A DNA stretch of 64,000 bases from Gracilaria domingensis (taxonomy: Eukaryota > Rhodophyta > Florideophyceae > Gracilariales > Gracilariaceae), in contig VCMS01000063.1 in assembly GCA_022539475.1 (NCBI GenBank), forward strand, positions 124,001-188,000. The letters are read 5' to 3'. Position numbers and translations under genes: made by a program. Positions within the stretch are counted from its first letter, which is position 1. Each line of letters starts with the position of its first letter. A model generated the notes under the pieces. The model was not told the DNA's origin, ran no database searches, and worked only from the letters and a program-made list of their open reading frames with translations. Positions 19,570-29,957 of this stretch are shown here, one piece after another.

Positions 19570-20755
19570 CCTATCTCTCTAGAACAGCCGTTACAAAAGC
19601 TGCTCTGCTGCCTTGTAAGTACGCGGTGTCGACGGCGAAGCGCATGGGCGAGCGGGCGGTCTTGGGCGAAAAGAGCACGGACACGGTGTCAGAGCGGCGT
19701 CGAAGCCAGTGGCGGTCAGCCACATCAGCGCCAGCGTGGGGCGGCAGTCCGGCGACGAGAAGAGCAGGATGGCGTCGGTGGCGGCGGACGTCATGGCGCG
19801 GGCACGCAGAACGATGCGCCTCTGGATATTCTAGATGCCGTTGTGCTGCTCCGCTGCACCCACTGGTGACCAATGCGCGCCCCCCAACCGTGCGCCCCAA
19901 CTTAGCGTTGAACGTCACGAGCGCAAGAAATCCGCGCGCACCGCGCGCCCCCCCGCGCCAAGTGCGGCTATAAGACAGCCGCGCTTCACCGCTTTGCTTG
20001 CTGCGCCTCTCGTCGCGTGGCGCACGTAGCGCGGAATTAGCGCCGCGCCGCAGAGCCACGCGCGTGGCACGCGCCGCAGCGCGTGCAGATGAACGAACGC
20101 GCTGAGCGTCTACCGCGCGTCTGACGCACATCTTCGTCGCTCACAGCGCCCACCCAGTGGCTGGTGCCACGACGTCTTGCACGCTCCCAGCCGCCACGCC
20201 GCGCCCACGCCTATGCTGCCTGCCCCTCCCCCTCTTACAGCATGTCCGCCGAGGCAGAGTGGGACATGCTGTGGCGGAAGCGGTCGCGGCAGGCGCAGCG
20301 GCGGCGAAGCATGGTGACGACGGATTATGAAGGTGAGAGCAGTGGCGGTGGCGGCGGCCGGGGCAGTCGCGGGAGTTGCTTCAGTCATAATGCACGGACT
20401 CTCGGCATTATGACTATGGCATCCGGGCCTCGGAGAAGCCTGGTGGCGGCAAAAGCCATGACGCGCGGCGGCGCGCGATGGCGGCAGATGCAAAATCAAC
20501 GGCGGTGGGCGGCGGTCGTGATGATTGATGGCGGCGTCGCACTGCCGCCGCCGTCACCACGCGCGTGCGCCCGCGTCCCTAAAGTTTTCGGCGCTGTAAG
20601 CGTCGCTGTCTGCCTGCACTTCCCGCGCTGTGGCGGCACCCGCGCCGCCGGAAACGCTGCTTGTTTTCGCGCGATGCTGATATACGCGAGGTCCACTAAG
20701 CAATGCGCCACAGTCTCCTCTGCTGCACCGTCCACGCGCCTGCTACCTTCCTAAC
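19570..20755. other. GC-rich block with CGG/GCG-rich runs, no convincing gene
   Basis: About 1.2 kb, much richer in G+C than both flanks and full of GCG/CGG triplets. Long open frames appear on both strands (for example 186 codons on minus, 196 on plus), which is expected from GC-rich DNA with few stops. None shows a domain. Its edges at about 19620 and 20760 are sharp. Confidence 0.4.
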
Positions 20756-20972
20756 CTCCTGCCTCCCTTTTCTGCTCTGAAAGATCTGCTTCTCTTCCCC
20801 GCACCTCTTTCGCAATCAGCCACCTCGTCGAGGGCAAAGACATTTCTCTACCTCACATGGAAAGTTACCAAGACGCAATTCGATCTTCGCACTTAGGCAC
20901 GAGTATTTCGGAACTCCACGATATGCTACTCCGTTTAAATATATCTTCAGGAGGGGATAAAGTTTTTTACGC

Positions 20973-21416
20973 ATGTGCAGTCGAGCGTCAGAAGTCGTAA
21001 ACGATGTACCGGATGAAATACAACAAGAGTTAAAAGAATGCCGTTCGCGTTCGACAAATTCTAATCGGGTAACTAACGCGGTCAAGAAAATTTTGGGGAG
21101 CTTTTGGAGAGGACTTCGCGGCCTCCCTACGACGCAAAGAATTGAAGAGCTCAATGGCAAGAAGAGTTTGGGGAAGGAAGCTGCTCTAGTGATATCGTGG
21201 ATTTATAAGCTAAAGGAAACATGTCCTTCTTGGATCTGTGACTTGCCGTTGATGTTTCTAGCATGTGCTACTGGTTTTCAGTGGTATGTTCTAACTTTTA
21301 TGTACCGCGAAATTGCGACCTGGCTGCCGGAAGATGGAGACATGAAAATAATTTGGATGTCTAAACTGAAGGCAAAGCATGAGAAGGACTTTATGAAGTT
21401 ATTTCTGACAAGTTGA
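20973..21416 (+). CDS. Unknown 147-residue ORF
   Basis: From ATG 20973. The same frame is open upstream apart from a TAA at 20958-20960. It is Lys/Arg-rich at the start, with a hydrophobic segment near the C-terminus (DLPLMFLACATGFQW). Downstream the sequence stays coding-like in another frame for about 80 nt, which suggests a frameshift. I recognise no domain; it may be a fragment of a degraded gene. Confidence 0.3.
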   Translation: MCSRASEVVNDVPDEIQQELKECRSRSTNSNRVTNAVKKILGSFWRGLRGLPTTQRIEELNGKKSLGKEAALVISWIYKLKETCPSWICDLPLMFLACATGFQWYVLTFMYREIATWLPEDGDMKIIWMSKLKAKHEKDFMKLFLTS

Positions 21417-22674
21417 AAGGATCATATTCCCAGAATTCCGCTGTAAACCTTGGTTATGACCCATTTTGCAGCGAGTGAAGTCCGAAAAATGTTCAAAAAA
21501 TTAAATATGTGGCCAAAATGTAGGCACAATGTTGTCTCATGTCTCGAACCAATTTTCGAAAAAACAATTCATGGTATGGTTCATGGTCGAATTTACACCG
21601 CAACGACAGGGCTACTAATGAAGCCGTTTCTGGCCCATATTTGGTATGTTCGATATCATTGAGAATGGTCAACAAATGGGACGCTCAGAAGCCGCGGTGA
21701 TATATGGTTACCTCTGCCAGTAATGCTGTGTGTGCATGGTCAGTGTTAGGCCCATAGACTGGCTCCGGCATGGAACCGTGTATGGAGCTGTCTGCCATGG
21801 CTCGACAATTTAGCTCTACAAGGCTGGCAGGATTGCAGACGCATCACAACGATACAAGCATTTGCAGCTTGTACCAACGCCTCTCATGCTCCTGTCGGCA
21901 GGATACACCCGTTTGAAAGGGTTGTGTCGTTGGACATCACTTGCGGGAAGCCATACCAGTCTCCTCACTTTCCCTACGCACACATGTCGATAAGAATGGG
22001 GGAGAGTGCGTCAGCAGCGAAAGACGGGGGGCTATCGCCATGCCGCCTCTGCGACCACATCCCGACATATATATCTTCTTGATTTGGGAGCACCGCCGAT
22101 CGCTCAACCCGAGCAACCTCTCTCTCTCTGACCGGCAGGAAATAGTTCAGTACAAGAGCGCCAACCGTTTCCCTACAATCTCCTCAGCACAAACCGCTGA
22201 ATGATGATGATACCGAGACCGAAGGAATGTTTTGAGGATCTCAGCGTCAGTTCGTTAGGATTTGCGAGTTGTCCTTTGGTCAAAACCGAGCGCACGTGGG
22301 AGAATGTGAAGAGACTGGATGAGAGAACTGTGCTCAAAGCGACTACTGTTCCAGATGAGAGAGTTAGATCTAGCACCAAATTGTCAACGCTTGATTCACA
22401 ATGTTCGTTTTCTGTCCGCTTGAGATTCTCGGAGTGCAAGCAATTGACAATGTGAACTTGACATGATGCAATTCATCAAATTTGTGCTCTGTTTGGGACA
22501 GCCTGATCAGATTAGCCAGCCACGGACACTAGCCGATACGGCTATACGAGCGCATCGCAGAAGCAAGCTAGTTCACCTTCGATGACCCAAAGACTCACCT
22601 ATCTTACTCCCCATTGGCAGTATTTCGTCTGTTTGTGCTAAAGTTGCATCAGCCCACAAGAGCTCTCCACCAGC
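21417..22674. other. No gene seen
   Basis: Only short frames (up to 88 codons) without recognisable motifs on either strand. Contains a short CT repeat at about 22121-22130. Confidence 0.4.
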
Positions 22675-23558
22675 ATGATGATCCTCGTTTTTATGCTTTT
22701 GCTGCTGTCGACTGCGCTTTGGCTTGTTAGAAAGCCCCTGCATCCGCTCCATTTTTTCGGCGAGCAGCCCCCCTCCTTGTCTCAAGTCGAATCTAACACA
22801 GGAATCTGAACCCAGAACGATCTACTAGCATCCGCAATCAAGCTACCACAAAACCCAAAGCTTGTTTCACCAGAAACTGCATTTGTTCGCGATTCTGACT
22901 GCAAGAAATTCGTCACTGACGCGCGTGGAATCATCTGGACCGTAGCTCAAAACAGGTCAGCATATAAACCTTACGCAGTTACTGGGGGTGCATTGCTAGG
23001 CGATGCTTTTGATCCCTAAACTGGGGCCCTCTATGTACGCGACTCTACACATGGCATTCTTCGGGTGCCGCCCGATCCGAGCAAAGCTCATACAGAGATT
23101 GTGGCTCCTGCATTGTCGTCCGATCCATTAGATGAAATCACCTATTGCGATGACGTACATGTAACCTCTGATGGGAAAGTGTACTTCACATCTGTCACCA
23201 AGCTGTTCCCACAACGCGACATGCATATCCTTCATTCTAACACGTACGGAACATATGTCTCAGACGTCTTGTACGGCTCTCCATCTGTGCGCCTACTTCT
23301 GTATGATCCAGAAACAATGGAAACCACACAACTTGCAGACGGTATAGCCTTTGCCAACGGAATTGCGGTACATCCTAGCGGCAACTACGCTCTCTTTGCA
23401 GAAACTACGACCATGAAAATTTGGAAGGTATGGCTCCGAGGTGACAAGTGTGGCGAGAGACAAGTGCTGGTAGAACTGCTAGGTTTTCCTGATGGAATCT
23501 CATATGACTCTGTGGGAAAGCAGTTTTGGGTAACCCTCTACGGCGTCTGTCTCTTGCA
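22675..23558 (+). pseudogene. Strictosidine-synthase-like / APMAP-like protein, N-terminal half
   Basis: ATG 22675 starts a membrane anchor (MMILVFMLLLLSTALWLV), as in strictosidine-synthase-like and APMAP proteins. Beta-propeller motifs follow: GALLGDAFDP, GALYVRDSTHGILRV, YCDDVHVTSDGKVYFT, FANGIAVHPSGNYALFAET and LLGFPDGISYDS. The frame holds from 22675 to about 23558 with no indel, but has two in-frame stops (TGA 22807, TAA 23017). After FWVTLYG the homology ends; the C-terminal part lies at 32486-32737, 8.9 kb away, beyond the transposons. Enzyme activity should not be assumed, since most family members are not strictosidine synthases. Confidence 0.75.
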
Positions 23559-24172
23559 GATGCTAGTTTTTGGCGAGGGTCGTCCAGAAATTGGCAAGGG
23601 TCGTCCAGTAAATTTTTTGAAAAAATATCGAGATCAATTATTTCAAAATCTGCAGATAATTGCTTGGGTCGTCCAGAATCGCTGTGCAGTAAATACTGGT
23701 GGGTTTTCCACTCGTGCTAGTTCTTTAGTCGAGGGCTACCTGAACTGTATTTCGCGAAGCCTAGGTTCAGTTTCCATTAAGGTGCACATTACACGATACC
23801 TTCTGCGGAATGATACCCTGCAACGCATGGAATACTAGTGCTAGTACAGATGATGCCCATTATGAAATCATACCGTTTTATTCGTATCTATTCTTCTATC
23901 GACCGCTTCTGCTAACCACTACTTCGCTATATTACATGTACCATTTCCCCATGATGGATCGGGTGTAGGCGCAATCTGCGGCAGATGCCGCAGAGGGCAC
24001 CTGCACCAAATTGCGGTAACGGTAGAACACATACGCACTCCGAGAGGATGAGGCGCGAAGCGCCTCATCCTCTCCGTTCGTCATGTAGGGAACCATGCCC
24101 AGATGCATGGTTCCCTACTTGAGAAACCTGCACCTGCAACTCGTGAGCTACGTACGCATCAAAAGTCATTTA
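23559..24172. other. Spacer with three strong hairpins
   Basis: No gene. Hairpins: 23976-23993 (8-bp stem, 2-nt loop), 24042-24074 (15-bp perfect stem, loop GAA) and 24085-24118 (14-bp perfect stem, 6-nt loop). Near 23570-23670 the words GGTCGTCCAG and TCGTCCAGAA recur three to four times. Confidence 0.6.
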
Positions 24173-25065
24173 CCTGTATACGCAAGCGGAAAGTATCCAT
24201 AAGTTAGTCAATGATCCGTTGGATACATTTGAAATGCGATGGAACGTACCATTGATAAAGCAAAACAGAAACGTTGCGCTAGAAAAGTCGAGGGACCTAG
24301 TAACTCGCAAAATGAAAAAGAAGAAGGAAAGGGATCGGTTAGATTACCAGCCCACCATCATCGTAAAGCGCGAAAGGTGTCGAAGCGAGAACTCACAACC
24401 AAGGACACCAAGAATGTCCATGCAGCAAACATACCTCAAGATGCGATAAACGAAAGAGCAGCCTATGTCCCAACCAAGTACCAGAATCGCCTATCCCGAA
24501 CAGCCAGAGATCGATCTTGAGAGACGAAATGAAATTGGTCGTTTTCCTGTATACGCAAGCAGAAAGTATCCATAAGTTAGTCAATGATCCGTTGGATACA
24601 GTTGAAATGCGATCGAACGTACCATTGATAAGGGCAAAACAGAAACGTTGCACTAGAAAAGTCGAGGGACCTAGTAACTCGCAAACGGAAGAAGAAGCAG
24701 GAAAGGGATCGGTTAGATTACCAGCCCACCATCATCGTAAAGCGCGAAAAGGTGTCGAAGCGAGAACTCACAAACAAGGACACCAAGAATGCCCAAGCAG
24801 CAAACATACCGCAAGATGCGATAAACGAGAGAGCAGCCTATGTCCCAACCAAGTACCAGAATCGCCTATCCCGAACAGCCAGAGATCGATTTTGAGAGAC
24901 GAAATGAAATTGGTCGTTTTCCTGTATACGCAAGCAGAAAGTATCCATAAATTAGTCAATGCTCCGTTGGATACAGTTGAAATGCGATAGAACGTACCAT
25001 TGGTAAGAGCAAAACAGAAACGTTGCACTAGAAAAGTCGAGGGACCTAGAAACTCGCAAAAGTAA
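24173..25065 (+). repeat. Tandem repeat, period about 374 bp, 2.4 copies
   Basis: Units start with CCTGTATACGCAAGC at 24173, 24546 and 24921; the third ends after about 145 bp. The copies are highly similar. One frame is open through most of units 1-2 and again from unit 2 into 3 (157 codons), but the protein (HHHRKARK ... Lys/Arg-rich) resembles nothing I know, so I treat it as satellite-like DNA. Confidence 0.8.
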
Positions 25066-25323
25066 CCCAAAGCCTTTTTCCTGCCGTTTACATGTCGCAG
25101 AGCGCGAAGAGACGTGGTGAAGATTGGTTAGTTTAGAACAAAGATACGTAGAAGGAAATGGAAGCACGTACGAAAAGACTGCACGGAAAGACTGCACGGA
25201 ATACATCCGTGAGATACGGATGCTGTCCGCTTTATGGAGGCGTCCGACGAGGGCGGAGAAAGAGAATGAGGTACGCTTCATGTCCGCTTAATGGAATCCA
25301 TTCTCAGCACGCTACTTCGTAAT

Positions 25324-25387
25324 CCGTCGTACTTTTTTCCGCCCTCGCACTTCGTAGCGAGTGCGAGGGCGGAAAAACGTACGACGG
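25324..25387. repeat. Long hairpin (about 27-bp stem)
   Basis: Left arm 25324-25351 pairs with 25360-25387 around an 8-nt loop, with one imperfect spot in the T/A run. The centre pairs CCGCCCTCGCACT with AGTGCGAGGGCGG. A direct repeat (ACTGCACGGAA) lies upstream near 25183-25200. This may be a remnant of a palindromic transposon end. Confidence 0.65.
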
Positions 25388-25752
25388 AGCGGAGTAGAAC
25401 GCGAGGATGGCACGGATCACGACAGTAACAAAAGATCGGACGTCGGACGGGCGGGGGCGGCGGCGGAGGGAAGAGATTTATTTTTCTGTGCGAGATTGGA
25501 CAAGTGTACAGCGTACAACGTTGGGAAACCACAGGTTTATAACCAGTGGTAGATAATACGAGAAGTACACCCTTGTATTGAGGTCGACGTGTACCTACGT
25601 TCCTTTTTGAACGAAAGCACGTGATTTAAACTCAAAATATATTCTCCGTTCTGAGCAACACGTCGATATTGACTGTCGCTCGACCTCCTTCTCCCTTCGG
25701 ACGCCCTTCCCTTGCAGTCTTTGTCGTCGTTTCTCGTTCATTTCTTCTTCCC

Positions 25753-28700
25753 ATGGTCTACTACTGTACACATAAGAAGCGTGGGTGGCCCTTCCTTACT
25801 CGCCGAGGAGTCTTATCTCTTCAACAGCATGTCAACCATTGCCCGTTTCGTCTGAAAGCAGCGCTGGAAGACGACAATAGCCGGGCAATTCGGAGAAGCA
25901 AGCGTCTCAAGCTTTCCGCGCCCGCGCCCGCATCTTCCGAAACGGTCACTGCCCCTTGTCGCCTTCCCGAGCCTCCAGTGTCCGAGGACATCGTCGACCC
26001 CACTCCGTGCGCCCCTCCCATTCCGGACACTTCGCATTGTGTTTCTCCTTCCCCGGGTCCCGCGTCATTAGAGCGAGAACACGGAAGCAGTTCCCGCCCA
26101 GTGCCTTCTGAGGAGGCCCTTGGTGATTTGCATATGGATTATCTCACGGTTTGTCTGGCTTCAGTAGCTTCCAACCTTGGTCATCGTGAGGCGGACGAGC
26201 TAATTGGGCTACTTCGGGACCCGCGATTCTCGCAAAAGCGATTCAACGAGACCATAACAAGTTCCAAGCGCTGTACAGAACTGAAGAACGCCATTTTCGA
26301 ACGATACGCCTCAAAGGACGGTTTCAATCGCAGAACTGTCTCGCCAGAAGGATGTAAGTTCAGCGCCACCCTCTACACGAGAGACCCCGTTCAGACACTT
26401 GTGAAACAGCCCCAGTTGGCTAACAACGAAAACACATTCTTCCACCCTATACCTCAGACCCACTCCACGAAAATATCTCACCCCATGTCCGGCTCTCTCG
26501 CAAGAGACGCCACCTCAAAACTTAAGGAAATGGTCATGGGCTCTTTGGATAGTAGAATAGTGTGGTACTCCCAAGAAATAAGTTACAGTGAATCTTTCGT
26601 AGGTCTTCTGCAGGTATACACCGATAAGTCTTCAACAACTCTAAAGCAAACATCGGTTACCGCCTACCCTCTTCACCTCATATTTCTCAACTTCTCCGAC
26701 GAGCTTCGCCGTAAGTGTATCCGTGATGACCTCACAGTAGTGGCATACTTCCCTACCACACTGATCGAGGTTTCCGCATCTGAAGCAGACGCAATGCCAT
26801 TCGTTTCTAGCAAGTCTCTACGCGAGTCCAGGATGCAAATCCTTCAAGAATCTCTTCGTCAAGTCCTGGAGCCCATTCTAAATCTCACGCAGAAAGGTTT
26901 TCAGTTCATCGGCGAAGACAAAATAAGTCGAGTGTGCCATCCTCTGCTTGCAAGTTATTGTGCGGATATTCCTGAGGCTAAGGACATTCTGTCCATTCTT
27001 CATGGGACCAAAACGGAAAGCCCGTGTCATAGATGCAAAGCCCCTCGCTCATCTTTATGCAGTCCTATTCCCACCTCATTCAACGGACGTTCTCAAAAGC
27101 ACACGAAAAGCATCCGAAAGACATACACAGCTATCTTGCAACATGCACAAAAAGACGAGGCGGAAAGACGTCCACGTCGTGCGAGGGAGAGGAGATCTCA
27201 AGCGGATACTCTGATGCGTTCAAATTCCATATCTCTCATTCCTTCGTTCCTCGAAACTTCCGTAAGCCTTGGAATGATCCCGGGATTGTCTCCATACAGT
27301 CTGATCTCATTCGAACCATTACACAACTTGCATCTCGGCATCTCAAAGTTGATAAAAACGGCCACAATCGAGAGACTGCAGTCAGACACCCTGTGCACCA
27401 CAATAGGAACATCTGCATCGCGTTCATTTCGAACGATACGCACCCAACTCCTCAACCATGCAAACGCAATTCTAGCTGCCATAGAACGCGATTCTCCTGC
27501 CAAAGGTTTACATATCGATTTCTCCACGCAGGAGAAAGGCAAATCTTTGAATGGTATCTTCACGAAAGACGGTCTCCGTGGAATGCTGGAGGCCAAAAAC
27601 TACAAAGCACTTGACATGGTCTTTCCCTTCATAGGAGCATTCTTTGACATATGCTGTGGAGAACAGGACGTTGCCCCAATCACAACCGTTTTCTCTCAGT
27701 ATTCGGACTTGCTCTCGACCTTATTCAGATACAATCGTGACCCGTATTGGACTGAAAGCTGTCTCCTGTGTCTTAGTTCGGAGATTGAAGCCTTCAAGCG
27801 TTCCGCAACAAAGACTCTGGCGGATTTTCATCCCTCCAGACTGGGAACTCTGAAGTTTCATCTTCTCGATCATCTCGTGGACGATATTCGCCGTCTGGGA
27901 AGTATCAAGTACTACGACGCAGGCATATACGACCATGCACACCTGCTATTTAAGAGACACTACAAAAAGACGTCCAGAAGAACAGCAACGGCTGTGGAGG
28001 AGACTATTCGCTCCATTGAGCACGGACATGTTAGAAAGCAATGGAATGGCAATACTCCTTACCAGCGTAATCCAGGTTTACCAGGAACTTCCACACAGCT
28101 TCCTCGGTTTGCAATGAGAGGGCGTTCTTTCACTTTACGAGCTCTTCAACATTGTGTTTCAAGTATGTCCAGTTCAAAAACATGGACTGCTGTTAGAGAG
28201 ATGTTCTCAAGTACGGACACAAGGTCGATTCTTGATCAGATTGGTGAACAGGCCCTTCCTCCTTTCCTCAGTCTCGTGAAAGAAACACTGGATGAGCACT
28301 CTATTACATACTTCCCAGAAAAGACAAGGATAACTCTGGTGAATTCGGCCCTCGTCAAAGGCGGTTTCGTTCCGACTCTTGAACACTTCGATTCGTCTTC
28401 TAAGGCACTTAAGCTGGGACGACCCAAATACCCCATCATCCAACGTGTCTTCGCTTCTCCAGCATTTGGTCCCAGTAGAAAGCCAAAGTTTTCCACTGTA
28501 TTGGTAAGCGGAGAAGATTCAGAGACTTGGGTTGCCCAGGTAGTAGCTCTGATGTCGGCCACGTCGCGATTCGGAGCTATTGCAAAGGTCGCGTATTGTG
28601 CTAAAAGTCGCGGATCAAGTGGGTGTGAAGCGCTAGTTTTCTCTAGTTTGATATGTGTGCACGGCGTGTGCAGCGAAATCACTGCCAGAAGAGCCGGGAG

Positions 28701-28779
28701 GAGTGCTTTCGAAGGTCTCCGGAGGGTGCCAAAATGTGGCCAGAACGTGCCCGCGGGAGGAGGGGGTCGGTCGTGTTAG
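25753..28779 (+). CDS. Plavaka/CACTA-type transposase (1008 codons)
   Basis: I start at ATG 25753 (MVYYCTHKKRGW), because it opens a Cys/His N-terminal finger (YYCTHKKRG ... LQQHVNHC); the same frame is open further upstream without ATG. Family features in order: a strand with a likely catalytic Asp (LLQVYTDKSSTTL), DELRRKCIRDDLTVVAYFPT, CHPLLASYCADIPEAK, the second finger SPCHRCKAPRSSL, FEPLHNLHLGI, and a long C-terminal part. Such transposases cut CMC-superfamily (CACTA/Plavaka) DNA transposons. The frame has no stop. Its last 35-40 codons run into the inverted-repeat element at 28668, so the natural end is shorter or was altered by that insertion. Best candidate here for a recently active transposase. 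Confidence 0.75.
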   Translation: MVYYCTHKKRGWPFLTRRGVLSLQQHVNHCPFRLKAALEDDNSRAIRRSKRLKLSAPAPASSETVTAPCRLPEPPVSEDIVDPTPCAPPIPDTSHCVSPSPGPASLEREHGSSSRPVPSEEALGDLHMDYLTVCLASVASNLGHREADELIGLLRDPRFSQKRFNETITSSKRCTELKNAIFERYASKDGFNRRTVSPEGCKFSATLYTRDPVQTLVKQPQLANNENTFFHPIPQTHSTKISHPMSGSLARDATSKLKEMVMGSLDSRIVWYSQEISYSESFVGLLQVYTDKSSTTLKQTSVTAYPLHLIFLNFSDELRRKCIRDDLTVVAYFPTTLIEVSASEADAMPFVSSKSLRESRMQILQESLRQVLEPILNLTQKGFQFIGEDKISRVCHPLLASYCADIPEAKDILSILHGTKTESPCHRCKAPRSSLCSPIPTSFNGRSQKHTKSIRKTYTAILQHAQKDEAERRPRRARERRSQADTLMRSNSISLIPSFLETSVSLGMIPGLSPYSLISFEPLHNLHLGISKLIKTATIERLQSDTLCTTIGTSASRSFRTIRTQLLNHANAILAAIERDSPAKGLHIDFSTQEKGKSLNGIFTKDGLRGMLEAKNYKALDMVFPFIGAFFDICCGEQDVAPITTVFSQYSDLLSTLFRYNRDPYWTESCLLCLSSEIEAFKRSATKTLADFHPSRLGTLKFHLLDHLVDDIRRLGSIKYYDAGIYDHAHLLFKRHYKKTSRRTATAVEETIRSIEHGHVRKQWNGNTPYQRNPGLPGTSTQLPRFAMRGRSFTLRALQHCVSSMSSSKTWTAVREMFSSTDTRSILDQIGEQALPPFLSLVKETLDEHSITYFPEKTRITLVNSALVKGGFVPTLEHFDSSSKALKLGRPKYPIIQRVFASPAFGPSRKPKFSTVLVSGEDSETWVAQVVALMSATSRFGAIAKVAYCAKSRGSSGCEALVFSSLICVHGVCSEITARRAGRSAFEGLRRVPKCGQNVPAGGGGRSC

Positions 28780-29601
28780 GGTAGCTACCCTACCACGACC
28801 GGACCCCCCCGCCCGCGGGCACGTTTTGGGCGATGTTTTGAAAAATGTGCGATATTATGCCCGCGGGCGGAGTGGGGTCGGTCGTGTTAGGGTAGCTACC
28901 CTAACACGACCGGACCCCCCCGCCCGCGGGCACGTTTTGGACGATTTTTTGAAAAATGTGCGATTTTATGCCCGCGGGCGGGGGGGGTCAGTCGTGTTAG
29001 GGTAGCTACCCTAACAGGACCGGACCCTCCCGCCCGCGAGCACGTTTTGAATGATTTTTTGAAAAATGTGCGATTTTATGCCCGCGGGCGGGGGGGTCGG
29101 TCGTGTTAGGGTAGCTACCCTAACACGACCGGACCCCCCCGCCCGCTGGCATGTTTTGGACGATTTTTTGAAAAATGTGCGATTTTATGCCCGCGGGCGC
29201 GGAGGGTCGGTCGTGTTAGGGTAGCTACCCTAACACGAACGGACCCCCCCGCCCGCGGGCACGTTTTGGACGATTTTTTGAAAAATGTGCGATTTTATGC
29301 CCGCGGGCACGTTTTGGACGATTTTTTGAAAAATGTGCGATTTTATGCCCGCGGGCGCGGGGAGTCGGTCGTGTTAGGGTAGCTACCCTAACACGACCGG
29401 ACCCCCCCGCCCGCGGGCACGTTTTGGACGATTTTTTGAAAAATGTGCGATTTTATGCCCGCGGGCGGGGGGGTCCGGTCGTGTTAGGGTACCTACCCTA
29501 ACACGACCGACCCCTCCCCGCTCGCGGGCACGTTTTGGCCACATTTCGGCGCCTTCCCGGGACCTCCCAAAACACGCCGCCCCGCAGTGATTTCGCTACA
29601 C
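28668..29601. repeat. 934-bp inverted-repeat element with seven palindromic 110-bp units
   Basis: The ends are inverted copies starting GTGYAGCGAAATCACTGC; similarity extends inward for about 100 bp, through ATGTGGCC and the first palindrome. Inside, a unit repeats at about 28771, 28881, 28991, 29101, 29211, 29369 and 29479: period 110 bp, plus one extra partial unit of 48 bp near 29285-29335. Each unit holds a near-perfect palindrome centred on TAGCTA with TTAGGG and CCCTAA arms, flanked by GCCCGCGGGC and followed by an A/T-rich linker. No protein. The structure resembles a non-autonomous (MITE-like) element; I see no clear target duplication. Confidence 0.8.
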
Positions 29602-29874
29602 CCGGCCGCCGGTACGTTGGCGCCGCTGTCCACGTGTATTCGCGGGAGTAGGCTGTACATGGAAGTAAATGAGTGTTCTCTTGACTACTATGCAAAGCAT
29701 TTGAAGAGCATGATTAGAGAGCGCGACCATTGCTCGCGTGAGTCATCATTGCGCGAACTCCACGACTCTAAAGCGTACAATCAGCGTGCGAGCGGCCACG
29801 GACAGGACACGGACGAGACTGGCAGTGCGCTGGGAGGAGCTGCCGAAAGCGGGGGTGCCCAGCGTAAGTCGCCA

Positions 29875-29883
29875 TTTAAAAGG
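29875..29883 (+). promoter_or_regulatory. Possible TATA box
   Basis: TTTAAAAGG lies 75 bp before the ATG at 29958. Position and sequence fit a core promoter, but there is no other evidence. Confidence 0.3.
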
Positions 29884-29957
29884 CTCGCATCCGTTCTTGT
29901 ATCGTCCAGAGCGAACGTATTGTTGATATACACCTTTCACTGCAATAGCTGTTCAAC

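Noticed and set aside
19571-20131. 186-codon Arg/Ala-rich frame on the minus strand
   Set aside because: GC-rich DNA with few stop codons on either strand; no domain and no consistent codon pattern.
28741-29520. CRISPR-like array (regular 110-bp repeats)
   Set aside because: Units are repeats of the whole 110 bp, with no variable spacers, in a eukaryotic setting.
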